In this document: piece after piece, positions 49,908 to 58,585 of the stretch
How the letters are laid out: each line of letters begins with the position of its first letter
Numbering within the stretch: the first letter of the stretch is position 1
From: an uncultured Opitutia bacterium
Lineage (GTDB): Bacteria > Verrucomicrobiota > Verrucomicrobiia > Opitutales > UBA953
Length of the DNA: 64,000 nucleotides
Reading direction: 5' to 3'
Assembly: GCA_903855995.1 (NCBI GenBank)
Contig: CAIOAN010000012.1
Location: forward strand, 372,001-436,000
Notes under the pieces: model-generated
What the model was told of the DNA's origin: nothing
Database searches by the model: none
What the model saw: only the letters and a program-made list of their open reading frames with translations
Made by a program: the position numbers and the translations under genes

Positions 49908-52298
49908 ATGATGGGCTTTCGTTTGCAACCAAGACCCGCCCCTTTTGTCTCTTTAGGTGTGATGCAGCGATCAGCCCCGAGCGTAACCCCCTGGCCCGCC
50001 TTTGTCTCTATGGGCGTCTGGGTGGTGGCGTGCCTAGCGGGTGCCCGCGCCCCGGCCCAAGACTTCCAACACGACCTCGTCCCCTTCCTGGATAAATACT
50101 GTTACGAGTGCCACGGCGGCCAGAAGACGAAGGGAGATTTGGACCTCAAGGCGGTTAAGGACGACTCCCGGTTCTTCCGGGATCAGCGCGTCTGGCGTGA
50201 AGTCATCAATCAGGTGGTCGCCGGCGAAATGCCACCTGCTAAGAAGACCGTTCGGCCGAGCCCTGCAGAAATTGAACAACTGGAGACCAACGTGCGGAAA
50301 CTGCTTTCCCGGGCAGTGGTCCAAGCCAAGGTCGATCCGGGCTCCGTAACCATCCGCCGGCTTAATCGCACGGAGTTCAACAACACCATCCGGGATCTGT
50401 GTTACCTCGATTCCAACTTCTCGGTGGATTTCCCAGCCGACGACTCGGGGTACGGCTTCGATAATATCGGCGACGTCCTGTCGTTCTCTCCGGTGCACCT
50501 CGAGCGTTTCATCGCCGTCGGCCAGCAGATCGCCGCCAAGGCGTTGCCGCTGACGCCCCCCGAGCCCGATGGCACGGGCGTCGCGATGGTTGAGATGACC
50601 CCGCGCGGGAAGACCACCGAGCAGACCCGTTTCTTTAATCCGGACCCCGCGATGTCCGGGTACATGGAAGTCCCTTCGGATGCGGAGTACCTTCTTTCCG
50701 TCCGGCTCAAGCCGACGGGCGCCGCCGGCGATCCGCCGCCCAAGATTGCTTTCGCCATCGATGGCGCCGAGGTCGGCGTGCAGACGATGAAGACGGTGAC
50801 GAAATCCGAGGCACTCGAGGTCAAGGTGAAGCTCGCCCACGGCAAGCACCTCTTCACGATGACGTGGCAGAATGCCCCGCCGAATCTGGCCTCGGCGAAA
50901 CGCACGCTTTCCGGCTACCGACTCTTTTTGCGCGGCCCGCTCGATACGCGCACGGAGATGCAGCGCCGCTTGGCGACACTGACGGATGGCAAGGTCGGCG
51001 AGGCTCGGGCCCGACTCATCGTGAATTGGTTCGTCAGCCGAGCCTTCCGGCGCCCGGCGACAGCCGGCGAAATCACTCGCTATATCAAGGTTTTCACCAC
51101 GGCGGAGCAGGCCGCCGGCGGCACCTGGGAGGCCGGCGCCCAGGCGATGATTGGCGTCGTGCTGGCCTCGCCGAAGTTCATCTTCCGCGCGGAACAGGAT
51201 GAGCAACCGACCGCCGCCGACGCCCATGCGGTCGGCGAATTCGCCCTGGCCTCGCGGCTCAGCTATTTCCTCTGGGGATCGATGCCCGACGAGGAACTCT
51301 TCAATCTCGCCTATGCGAAGAAACTTTCCGCCAGCCTCGAGGCGCAGGCGCAGCGCATGCTGCAGGATCCGCGCTCGCGGTATCTCGTGACGGGCTTCGG
51401 CCTGCAGTGGCTGCAAGTGCGCCGCCTGGCCACGGTGTCCGTCGATGTGAGCATGTTCCCCGAATTCAATGAAGCGCTCCGCGCGGCGATGATGAAGGAG
51501 ACCGAACTGTTCCTCGGTGAGATCGTCAGCCGCGACCGCAGCGTGCTCGACATCATCGACGCCGACTTCACCTACGTGAACCGGCCGCTCGCGGATTTTT
51601 ACAAGATTAAGTCCTCCGCGTTCTCGGTCGACCGGCGCGGCCGCGACAAGGGCGAGTTCGTCCGGGTGCAGCTGCCCCCGGGTGATCGCGGCGGCGTGCT
51701 CACGCAGGCCAGCATTCTTACCGCTACTTCGAATCCGACGCGCACCTCGCCGGTGAAGCGCGGCAAATGGATCCTGGAGCAGATCCTCGGCACACCGCCA
51801 CCTCCGGCCCCGGCGGATATCCCGGCGCTCGAGTCGCAGCACCAACTCACGGGTACGCTCCGTCAGCGCATGGAGCAGCATCGCCAGAATCCGAGCTGCG
51901 CCTCGTGCCACACGCGCATGGATGCCCTGGGTTTCGCCTTCGAGAAGTTCGACGCCGTCGGGCAGGTCCGCACGCAAGATGAAGGCAAGCCGATCGACCC
52001 CTCGGGGAAACTTCCGGACGGCCGGGCTTTCACGGGCGCCGCCCAGCTCAAGACCTTCCTAAAGGCCGACCAGGACAAGTTTGTCCGTAATCTGTCTTCG
52101 AAGCTTCTCATCTATGCTTTGGGTCGAGGCGTCGAATATTACGACGAACCAGCCATCGATAAGATCGCCTCGTTGGCGAAAAAGGGGGAAAATCGCTTTT
52201 CCGCCCTGGCGGTCGCCGTGGTCTTGAGTGACCCCTTCCGACTTCGCCGGGGAACATCGCAGGTTGAAACGGTGTCGAATAAGCCTAAGACCAAGTGA
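49908..52298 (+). CDS. Exported cytochrome c-like protein with DUF1587/1592/1588/1585 domains
   Basis: A 796-residue PVC-type secreted protein. After a signal segment (about 30-50, GVWVVACLAGARAPAQ) comes a heme-binding CYECHGG near residue 65 (planctomycete cytochrome c / PSD). Then the DUF1587-type RLNRTEFNNTIRDL, a carbohydrate-binding-like domain, DUF1592 (LASRLSYFLWGSMPDEELFNLA) and DUF1588 (CASCHTRMDALGFAFEKFDAVG, a second CxxCH). A C-terminal DUF1585-like part ends the protein. The ATG at 49908 is one of three close candidates. A function in periplasmic oxidation or polymer breakdown is suspected; it always seems to pair with the DUF1552 gene, as here. Confidence 0.88.
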   Translation: MMGFRLQPRPAPFVSLGVMQRSAPSVTPWPAFVSMGVWVVACLAGARAPAQDFQHDLVPFLDKYCYECHGGQKTKGDLDLKAVKDDSRFFRDQRVWREVINQVVAGEMPPAKKTVRPSPAEIEQLETNVRKLLSRAVVQAKVDPGSVTIRRLNRTEFNNTIRDLCYLDSNFSVDFPADDSGYGFDNIGDVLSFSPVHLERFIAVGQQIAAKALPLTPPEPDGTGVAMVEMTPRGKTTEQTRFFNPDPAMSGYMEVPSDAEYLLSVRLKPTGAAGDPPPKIAFAIDGAEVGVQTMKTVTKSEALEVKVKLAHGKHLFTMTWQNAPPNLASAKRTLSGYRLFLRGPLDTRTEMQRRLATLTDGKVGEARARLIVNWFVSRAFRRPATAGEITRYIKVFTTAEQAAGGTWEAGAQAMIGVVLASPKFIFRAEQDEQPTAADAHAVGEFALASRLSYFLWGSMPDEELFNLAYAKKLSASLEAQAQRMLQDPRSRYLVTGFGLQWLQVRRLATVSVDVSMFPEFNEALRAAMMKETELFLGEIVSRDRSVLDIIDADFTYVNRPLADFYKIKSSAFSVDRRGRDKGEFVRVQLPPGDRGGVLTQASILTATSNPTRTSPVKRGKWILEQILGTPPPPAPADIPALESQHQLTGTLRQRMEQHRQNPSCASCHTRMDALGFAFEKFDAVGQVRTQDEGKPIDPSGKLPDGRAFTGAAQLKTFLKADQDKFVRNLSSKLLIYALGRGVEYYDEPAIDKIASLAKKGENRFSALAVAVVLSDPFRLRRGTSQVETVSNKPKTK

Positions 52299-52305
52299 GC
52301 CCCGC

Positions 52306-53664
52306 ATGAAGACCGATCGCCTCAATCGCCGAACCATCCTTAAAGGGATGGGCGCAGCCTTGGCCTTGCCTTGGCTGGAAGCGATGGGCGTGCAGAAGTC
52401 CTGGGCCGCCGGCAACACGCCTGTTTCGCAGGCTGCGCCGAATCGTATGGCGTTCATTTACGTTCCCAACGGGGTGAATATGGACGGCTGGCGCGGTGGC
52501 AATAAGCCGATCGCCGAAGGGGCCCTGCCCACGAAGCTCCCCCCGATTCTCGAGCCGCTGGCCAATGTCCGTAATGATTTCTCCCTCCTGACGGGTCTCA
52601 CCGCCGATAAGGCTCGCGCCCATGGTGATGGTGGCGGCGACCACGCCCGCGCGATGAGCGCGTTTCTCACCGGAGCCCAGCCACGCAAGACCGACGGGGC
52701 CAATATCCGCGTCGGCATTTCCGTCGATCAGCTGGCGGCCGCCCGCGTCGGTGACCGCACGCGCCTGCCCTCTCTCGAGGTCGGGGCCGACGCCAGTAAG
52801 CTCGCCGGGGGTTGTGATTCCGGCTACAGCTGCATCTACGAATCGAATCTTTCCTGGCGCTCGGCGACGCAGCCGATGCCGAAGGAAGTAAACCCTAAGC
52901 TCATCTTCGAGCGCCTTTTTGGCTCCGGCACGGACATCGAGCGTCAACGCCTCTCCGCGCAACGTAAGAGCGTCCTCGACGCCGTGCGCGATGATTTCCG
53001 AGAGCTCAACGTTCGGCTTGGCACCGGCGACCAGCACAAGCTCGATGAGTATCTCACCGCGGTGCGCGAGCTCGAACTGCGCATCCAGAAGGCCGGCACG
53101 ATGGGCCAGCCCAAGGTTCCCGCGACGGCGGTCGCCCCCAAGGGTATTCCGGAGAGCTACGCCGAGCACCTCAAGCTACTCGCCGACCTCGTCGTCCTCG
53201 CTTTTCAGACCGACACCACGCGCATCTCGACGCTGGTCTTCGCCAACGACGGCAGCAACCGTTCGTATCCATTCATCGGTGTGCGCGACGGCCATCACAG
53301 TATCTCGCACCACGGCAATAATCCTGAGAAACTGGCGAAGATCCAGGACATCAATAAATTCCACACGACGCACCTCGCGTATTTCCTCGAGCGCCTGAAG
53401 TCCGTGAAGGAAGGCGACGGCACGCTGCTCGATCATTCCATGATCGTCTACGGTTCCTGCATTGGCGACGGCGACCGTCACAACCATGATGACTTGCCGG
53501 TGCTGCTTGCGGGCCGAGGTTGCGGCACCATCCGCCCTGGTCGCCACATCGTCTATCAGAAGGAAACCCCGATCAATAATCTCTGGGTCAGCATGCTGAA
53601 CCGCATGGATATCCATGATGTGCAGCTGGGTGATAGCACAGGCGAGTTGAAGAAGTTGAGCTAA
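52306..53664 (+). CDS. DUF1552-domain protein with twin-arginine-like signal
   Basis: A 452-residue protein starting RLNRRTILKGMGAALALPW, which looks like a twin-arginine signal. The body (MAFIYVPNGVNMDGWRGG, then HGDGGGDHARAMSAFLTGAQP, YGSCIGDGDRHNHDDLPVLLAG) matches DUF1552, an alkaline-phosphatase-like superfamily family found next to DUF1592 proteins in PVC bacteria. Catalytic role is unknown. The frame extends upstream to 52228, but the ATG at 52306 gives the signal. It lies seven bases after the cytochrome gene, so both are one unit. Confidence 0.88.
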   Translation: MKTDRLNRRTILKGMGAALALPWLEAMGVQKSWAAGNTPVSQAAPNRMAFIYVPNGVNMDGWRGGNKPIAEGALPTKLPPILEPLANVRNDFSLLTGLTADKARAHGDGGGDHARAMSAFLTGAQPRKTDGANIRVGISVDQLAAARVGDRTRLPSLEVGADASKLAGGCDSGYSCIYESNLSWRSATQPMPKEVNPKLIFERLFGSGTDIERQRLSAQRKSVLDAVRDDFRELNVRLGTGDQHKLDEYLTAVRELELRIQKAGTMGQPKVPATAVAPKGIPESYAEHLKLLADLVVLAFQTDTTRISTLVFANDGSNRSYPFIGVRDGHHSISHHGNNPEKLAKIQDINKFHTTHLAYFLERLKSVKEGDGTLLDHSMIVYGSCIGDGDRHNHDDLPVLLAGRGCGTIRPGRHIVYQKETPINNLWVSMLNRMDIHDVQLGDSTGELKKLS

Positions 53665-53729
53665 GCTCATTGCTTCAGTTCAGACCCTCGCATCTGGAGT
53701 ATCGGCGTAGTGCCCTCTGTGCTATGTCG

Positions 53730-53751
53730 GGATGCGATGACCTCGCCTCCG
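53730..53751 (+). repeat. REP-like palindromic element, copy 3
   Basis: Third copy of the 22-bp imperfect palindrome, 65 bases after the DUF1552 stop. It is followed by a GC-rich stretch with arms AGGGCG and CGCCCTT (53777-53813), which also resembles the sequence after copy 2. No gene lies between 53665 and 53951. Confidence 0.7.
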
Positions 53752-53915
53752 CCGACTTTCTGCCTCGGGCAGGGAGGGCGCAACGAAGCCACGCCCTTCC
53801 CACCGGGCGCCATGCCAGCAGCTCCCCGTATGTGCCTGGCGCCTGTAAACCTTAACTTGCGATTAAGCCCCACACTTTCCCAAAAATTTATTATCCAACC
53901 TTAAGAAACTTTTCG

Positions 53916-53945
53916 TTCCCCCTCGGCGTTCCACCTTCGTACGCT
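53916..53945 (+). promoter_or_regulatory. Weak putative promoter of the metallophosphatase gene, leaderless arrangement
   Basis: TTCCCC (53916-53921), 18-bp spacer, TACGCT (53940-53945), then six bases to the ATG at 53952. Confidence 0.35.
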
Positions 53946-53951
53946 CACCCC

Positions 53952-55580
53952 ATGAACCCCGCCGAAGGCCCCTCATCCGGAAAACCCAACCCCTTCTACA
54001 AGCCGGCCTTCGGCACGGTCGTCCGACGACAATTCCTCGGCCTGATGGCGGCGACGTTCGGCTGGACGATGCTCTCGCCCGCCTCCGCGCAGGACGCGAC
54101 GGGCAAAGGCAAGGGCAAGGGCGGCAAAGGCGGGAAGGGCGTCGGCGATGATCAGTCCAAGGCCCGCGGCCCGGTTTTCCAAGGCGAATACGTCCTCCCG
54201 GAATCTCTCGCGGAATATTCCAAGCTTTCGCTGATCTTCGGTCGCGCAACCGAGAGGGCCATCACGGCCAGCTTCGTGCCAGCCTCCACGCTGGAAGCGT
54301 TCCTCGAGATCGGCACGGCGAAGGGTAAGTATACCCGCAAGACATCGGTGACCCAGCTGCCCTCGGGCAAGGCGACGGAAGTCGTCATCGACGGCCTTTC
54401 TCCGAACACGGAATACTTCTACCGCCTGAATTACCGTAAGCCGGGCGCGGGCAACTACACCCAGCGGGCCGAAGCCCGCTTCGCCACGCAGAAGGCCCCG
54501 GGCTCGTCCTTCGTCTTCACAATCCAAGGCGACTCGCATCCGGAGCGCCCGCAGTCCAGCCACCCGGATCTCTACGCCCGCACGCTCGCCACGGCCGCCG
54601 CCGATAAGCCCGACTTCCATATCTGCATCGGCGACGACTTCTCCATCGAACGCATCCGCACGATCACGGATACCAACTGCGCCGTACCTTATCTCCTCCA
54701 GCGCCCGTTCCTGGGTCTCGTCGGCTCGGTCGGGCAGGTCTTCTTGATGAACGGCAACCACGAGCAAGCTTCGCTGTTCAACTTCTCCCAGAAAGACGAA
54801 CGCCACGACGTCGCGGTCGGCGTCCAGAAGGCCCGTAATCAATTATACCCGCTTCCAGGCAACGAGGGCATCTACACCGGAGCCGTCGAGCCCTTCAAGG
54901 ACATCGGCGCACTCAAGAGCTACTGTGCGTGGACTTGGGGCGACGCCCTATTCGTTCTACTCGATAATTACTGGCACTCGCCGGTACTCGTCGACAGCGG
55001 CTTCGGCGGCAAGGGCGGCAAAGGGGAGAAGGGCGACGACAAGAAAAACCGAGATTGGTGGGGCATCACCATCGGCGACGCGCAATATCACTGGCTCAAG
55101 AAGACCCTCGAGACCAGCAAGGCGAAGCACAAGTTCGTCTTCGCCCACCACGTCCTCGGCTCCGGCCGCGGCGGCGTCGACGAGGCGGATCTTTATGAGT
55201 GGGGAGGCTCCGGGAAGAAGGGCGAAGGTTCGTTCAAGGAGAAGCGCCCGGGCTGGGAACTTCCGATTCACCAGCTGATGGTAAAGCACAAGGTCAGCGT
55301 CTTCTTCCAGGGCCACGACCACCTTTACTGCCAGCAGGAGAAGGACGGCATCATCTATCAGGAACTCCCCATGCCTTCCGACCACGGTTACGTCGCCTAC
55401 AACGAAGACCGCTACCAGTCAGGCAAGAAACTCCCCAGCGCTGGCTACATCCGCGTCACCGTCACGGCTGCTTCCGCCAAGGTCGAATACGTCCGCTGTT
55501 TCCTCCCCAAGGACGAGACCAAAGAGGCGCAGCAGGGCATGATCGCCCATGCGTACGAAGTGAAAGCGAAGAACGCCTGA
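53952..55580 (+). CDS. Secreted metallophosphoesterase, purple-acid-phosphatase-like
   Basis: A 542-residue exported enzyme. A twin-arginine-like start (VVRRQFLGLMAATFGWTM) is followed by a Gly-Lys linker (GKGKGKGGKGGKG, residues 51-63), a fibronectin-like domain (about 80-190) and the calcineurin-type domain with GDSH, GDDF, GNHE, FAHH and GHDH metal ligands. A second Gly-Lys block is near residue 352. It would release phosphate from organic or polymer phosphates outside the cytoplasm. Its neighbour, a sulfatase, ends with the same Gly-Lys motif. Confidence 0.88.
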   Translation: MNPAEGPSSGKPNPFYKPAFGTVVRRQFLGLMAATFGWTMLSPASAQDATGKGKGKGGKGGKGVGDDQSKARGPVFQGEYVLPESLAEYSKLSLIFGRATERAITASFVPASTLEAFLEIGTAKGKYTRKTSVTQLPSGKATEVVIDGLSPNTEYFYRLNYRKPGAGNYTQRAEARFATQKAPGSSFVFTIQGDSHPERPQSSHPDLYARTLATAAADKPDFHICIGDDFSIERIRTITDTNCAVPYLLQRPFLGLVGSVGQVFLMNGNHEQASLFNFSQKDERHDVAVGVQKARNQLYPLPGNEGIYTGAVEPFKDIGALKSYCAWTWGDALFVLLDNYWHSPVLVDSGFGGKGGKGEKGDDKKNRDWWGITIGDAQYHWLKKTLETSKAKHKFVFAHHVLGSGRGGVDEADLYEWGGSGKKGEGSFKEKRPGWELPIHQLMVKHKVSVFFQGHDHLYCQQEKDGIIYQELPMPSDHGYVAYNEDRYQSGKKLPSAGYIRVTVTAASAKVEYVRCFLPKDETKEAQQGMIAHAYEVKAKNA

Positions 55581-55590
55581 TTTTTGAACC

Positions 55591-56988
55591 ATGAGACGCC
55601 TCTCTCTCCTCTTCATCGCTTTGGGCTGCGCGGCCCTCGTGCCGGCCAAACAACCGAACGTGGTCCTGATCCTCATCGATGACATGGGCTGGCGAGACCC
55701 TGGCTTCGTCGGCAACAAATACATCGAGACACCGAACATCGATAAGCTTGCGCGCGAAGGGGCGATTTTCTCGCAGTGCTACGCGAGCGCCCCGAACTGC
55801 GCGCCGACCCGCGCATGCCTGCTCACCGGCCAATACACGCCACGACACGGCGTCTACACCGTCGTCGACGACCGTTATACCCCGGGCCAGCCGCACATGA
55901 AGGTGATGTCGACCAAGGGTAACGACGAGATCCCCGACAAGACCGTCACGATCGCCGAATCCCTCAAGGCCAAGGGTTACGCCACTGCGCTCATCGGGAT
56001 GTGGAACCTCGGCCGTGGCCGTAACGGCTCCCCGGGCAATCCGACCGGTCAAGGCTTTGATATCTATCATCGCCCGGACGACTTTGATTTCGCGAAGGAC
56101 GCCTACAAGAACGAGCAGGGCAAGTATCTCTCCGATGCCCTCTGCGACGACGCGGTCGCCTGGATCGAGAAGAACAAGGACAAGCCCTTCTTCCTCTACT
56201 TCCCCGACCACTCCGTCCATGAGCCGTTCGACCCCAAACCGGAGCTACTCGCGAAGTATCAGAAGAAGATTCCCGCCGGTCTCGATAAAGGCATCACGCC
56301 GGAGTACGCCGCGACCTGCGAGGCCGCCGACGTAAGCGTCGGTCGCATCATGGCGACGCTCAAGCGCCTCAATCTCGATAACGACACCCTCGTCATCTTC
56401 ACGTCCGACAACGGTGGCCTCCCTTACGTCGTCAACCCGCTCCGCGGCAGCAAGGGTCTCCTCTACGAAGGAGGCCTCCGCGTCCCGGGTGCGATCCGCT
56501 GGCCCGGCGTCATTCCTGCCGGCAAGACCTACGACGAGCCCGTGCTGAGCATGGACTTTGTGCCCACGATCCACGAAGCCCTGCACGTCCCGCTCCCGAA
56601 GGATCAGCCCATGGACGGCGTCAGCCTCTTCAAGCAGGTCACCACGGGCGCCGCGCTCAACCGCCAGGCCATCTTCTGGCACTTCCCCTGTTACATCGGC
56701 AGGGGCGAGCCGATGAGCCTCATGCGTGCCGGTGATTATAAACTGATCGAAAAATTCGCCGGGCCCACTTTCGAGCTCTACAACGTGAAGAAAGATCCGA
56801 GCGAAGCGAAGGATCTCGCCAAGGCCGAGCCTGTGAAGCTCGAAGAACTTAAGAAGCTTCTCCTCGCTTGGCAGAACGACACCGGTGCGTTCCTCGCCGA
56901 TCAGCCGAACCCGGCCTACAATCCCAACGCCAAGGAGCCGCGCGGCGGCGGCAAGGGCGGTAAAGGCGGGAAGGGCACGGCCAAATAG
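55591..56988 (+). CDS. Secreted sulfatase with altered GKWHLG motif
   Basis: A 465-residue S1-family sulfatase. A signal peptide (LFIALGCAALVPAKQ) precedes LILIDDMGWRD with metal Asps, the formylglycine site CAPTRACLLTG near residue 71, SDNGG and KGLLYEGGLRVP. The usual GKWHLG is GMWNLG here (55996-56013), replacing both the sulfate-binding Lys and His. It ends with a Gly-Lys tail (GGGKGGKGGKGTAK). Ten bases separate it from the phosphatase upstream, so they are co-transcribed. It may cleave sulfate esters of algal or host polysaccharides, or be catalytically weak. Confidence 0.88.
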   Translation: MRRLSLLFIALGCAALVPAKQPNVVLILIDDMGWRDPGFVGNKYIETPNIDKLAREGAIFSQCYASAPNCAPTRACLLTGQYTPRHGVYTVVDDRYTPGQPHMKVMSTKGNDEIPDKTVTIAESLKAKGYATALIGMWNLGRGRNGSPGNPTGQGFDIYHRPDDFDFAKDAYKNEQGKYLSDALCDDAVAWIEKNKDKPFFLYFPDHSVHEPFDPKPELLAKYQKKIPAGLDKGITPEYAATCEAADVSVGRIMATLKRLNLDNDTLVIFTSDNGGLPYVVNPLRGSKGLLYEGGLRVPGAIRWPGVIPAGKTYDEPVLSMDFVPTIHEALHVPLPKDQPMDGVSLFKQVTTGAALNRQAIFWHFPCYIGRGEPMSLMRAGDYKLIEKFAGPTFELYNVKKDPSEAKDLAKAEPVKLEELKKLLLAWQNDTGAFLADQPNPAYNPNAKEPRGGGKGGKGGKGTAK

Positions 56989-57187
56989 CACTTCTCTCGG
57001 ATTTTTAATTAGGGTCACCGCCGCGGTTTTCATTCTACTGACGAATGACGCGGCGATGTTACGGATGCGTGACGTCCGGAGGAGGCCGTCGTCATTTAGA
57101 CTAATGCCGCAACGAGGTGACGGTTTTGCGTCATGCTATTATCGTGATTGAGCGAGAGGAAACGGACGGGAGACTTGCCGATGCCAG
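56989..57187. promoter_or_regulatory. Regulatory region with a cluster of TGACG boxes
   Basis: Six TGACG/CGTCA units within 95 bases: 57039, 57046, 57070, 57090 (inverted), 57118, and 57129 (inverted), the last two forming TGACG-N6-CGTCA. A TATTAT (57137-57142) follows without a good -35, suggesting an activator-dependent promoter for the 57188 gene. Confidence 0.5.
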
Positions 57188-58483
57188 ATGAGTGCTAAAG
57201 AGAAAAACTTCCTGCGGGCTCGTTCGACCGATGAGCCGCCAGCGCCGTCGATCAAGGAAATCGGTTTCGCCGGTCTTATGCGCGCATGGATGGCGAGGAT
57301 TGTCAGCAGTCGTGGCTTGATGGTTTCAGTCTGCATCCATTTCCTGCTGATGATCGTCGCCTTTATCTGGGTGGTCTCGGTATTCACCGATAAGTCGGTT
57401 AAGCAGGCGGATTTTCTCGCCACGGGCGCGGGTGGCGGCGCCGCCGGCGAAAGGGCTAAGATTCTAGAACATAATCTTCAGGTGAAGAAAGAGAAGACCC
57501 TTGCGAAGAAAGTCGCTCGGATCACCTCCAAGAGCGTCGAAGCCAAAATCGCGCTTCCTGACATGCGGGTAAGTATGGTTTTACCTGACGCCATGTCCTC
57601 CAAACTCTCGGGGAGCTCATCGAAGGGCTTCGGGGGCGGTTCCGGCGGCGGGATGGGTTCAGGCAAAGGACTGGGCGTGGGCAATACCCGTAATTTCGTC
57701 GGCCGTCCGGTCATGGGCGCCCATATTGTCGCCACTAAAGTCGCTGTCTTTATGGACGCCTCCCGCTCCATGGCGCGATATCTGGATCGGGTCGAGGGGG
57801 AGATTCGCAAGCAATTCCCCGACGCCGACGTCTTCATGTATTCGGGCATCTGGACCAACGTTAAAGACGATGTCATCATCGGTGGGTTACGCTATAAGGG
57901 ATCCACAGGCCGTTCGGGCGCCCCGCCAGTCAAGCTCACCGACCCCGAGAAGTTGACCGCCAACGGACGCCACATCTTCAAGCAATACGATGCTAATTTC
58001 AAGACAGGCTGCGTCGGAGCCTGGCTAGATATCATGCGCAACGAGCGGGCATATGATGGCCTGGTAATCTTCTCTGACTTCCAGGATGGCATCACTCAGT
58101 ACCGTAGCCCCAAGGGCGAGAAGTCGGAAAGTTACTCCACGCGCAATGCCACGATGGTTTATTGCGACAGCATGCGCTCGACCTTGCCGACGGACGAGCG
58201 CAAGCCTGCGGAGAAGCGCTGGGAGGAGGAGTTGATCAATGTTTTTGCCGGCGGTAAGTCCGGACACGGGCCGCGGCTCTATCTTTTTTCGACTCAAGTG
58301 GAGCCACAGTCATTGTTTGCTCGCTGCGTCACCGCCTCGGGCGGGCAGTCTAAAATGGTGGAATGGCTGCGCGATGGCGGCAATCCGCCGCCCGACAATG
58401 AAGAGGTGACCATCGGCAAGCCAGTCGTGGTCAAGGGAGCCACGGGTTCCGCCGTCCCGGGTAGTGTACGGGCCGCGCGCTGA
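57188..58483 (+). CDS. Membrane-anchored protein with von Willebrand A-like domain
   Basis: A 431-residue protein: a cytoplasmic N-terminus of about 40 residues, one membrane helix (about 44-66, GLMVSVCIHFLLMIVAFIWVVSV), a coiled coil (about 88-120), a Gly/Ser-rich linker and a VWA-like domain (about 175-420). The metal-site motif is DASRSM (near 194), then VIFSDFQDG. It resembles PVC-type 'VWA' proteins next to biopolymer-transport-like genes, but none are adjacent. Role in protein-protein contact or motor-like assembly is possible. Confidence 0.75.
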   Translation: MSAKEKNFLRARSTDEPPAPSIKEIGFAGLMRAWMARIVSSRGLMVSVCIHFLLMIVAFIWVVSVFTDKSVKQADFLATGAGGGAAGERAKILEHNLQVKKEKTLAKKVARITSKSVEAKIALPDMRVSMVLPDAMSSKLSGSSSKGFGGGSGGGMGSGKGLGVGNTRNFVGRPVMGAHIVATKVAVFMDASRSMARYLDRVEGEIRKQFPDADVFMYSGIWTNVKDDVIIGGLRYKGSTGRSGAPPVKLTDPEKLTANGRHIFKQYDANFKTGCVGAWLDIMRNERAYDGLVIFSDFQDGITQYRSPKGEKSESYSTRNATMVYCDSMRSTLPTDERKPAEKRWEEELINVFAGGKSGHGPRLYLFSTQVEPQSLFARCVTASGGQSKMVEWLRDGGNPPPDNEEVTIGKPVVVKGATGSAVPGSVRAAR

Positions 58484-58551
58484 GCCGCCCGACTCGTGGG
58501 ATGCTCGCACACTCTCCGCTGTGAGCGGTGGGTCATCCTCCAAACCCGGGG

Positions 58552-58579
58552 TTGAAGGCTTTGGCGGCCTTGGTAGTCT
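58552..58579 (+). promoter_or_regulatory. Putative promoter of the SGNH esterase gene, leaderless arrangement
   Basis: TTGAAG (58552-58557), 16-bp spacer, TAGTCT (58574-58579), then six bases to the ATG at 58586. Confidence 0.45.
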
Positions 58580-58585
58580 CAGCCC

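Noticed and set aside
50034-51977. A 647-codon minus-strand open frame opposite the DUF1592-type gene.
   Set aside because: It is antisense to a clear coding region with CxxCH and DUF motifs; GC-rich codon bias creates long antisense frames. Its product is rich in Arg, His and Ala without domain structure.
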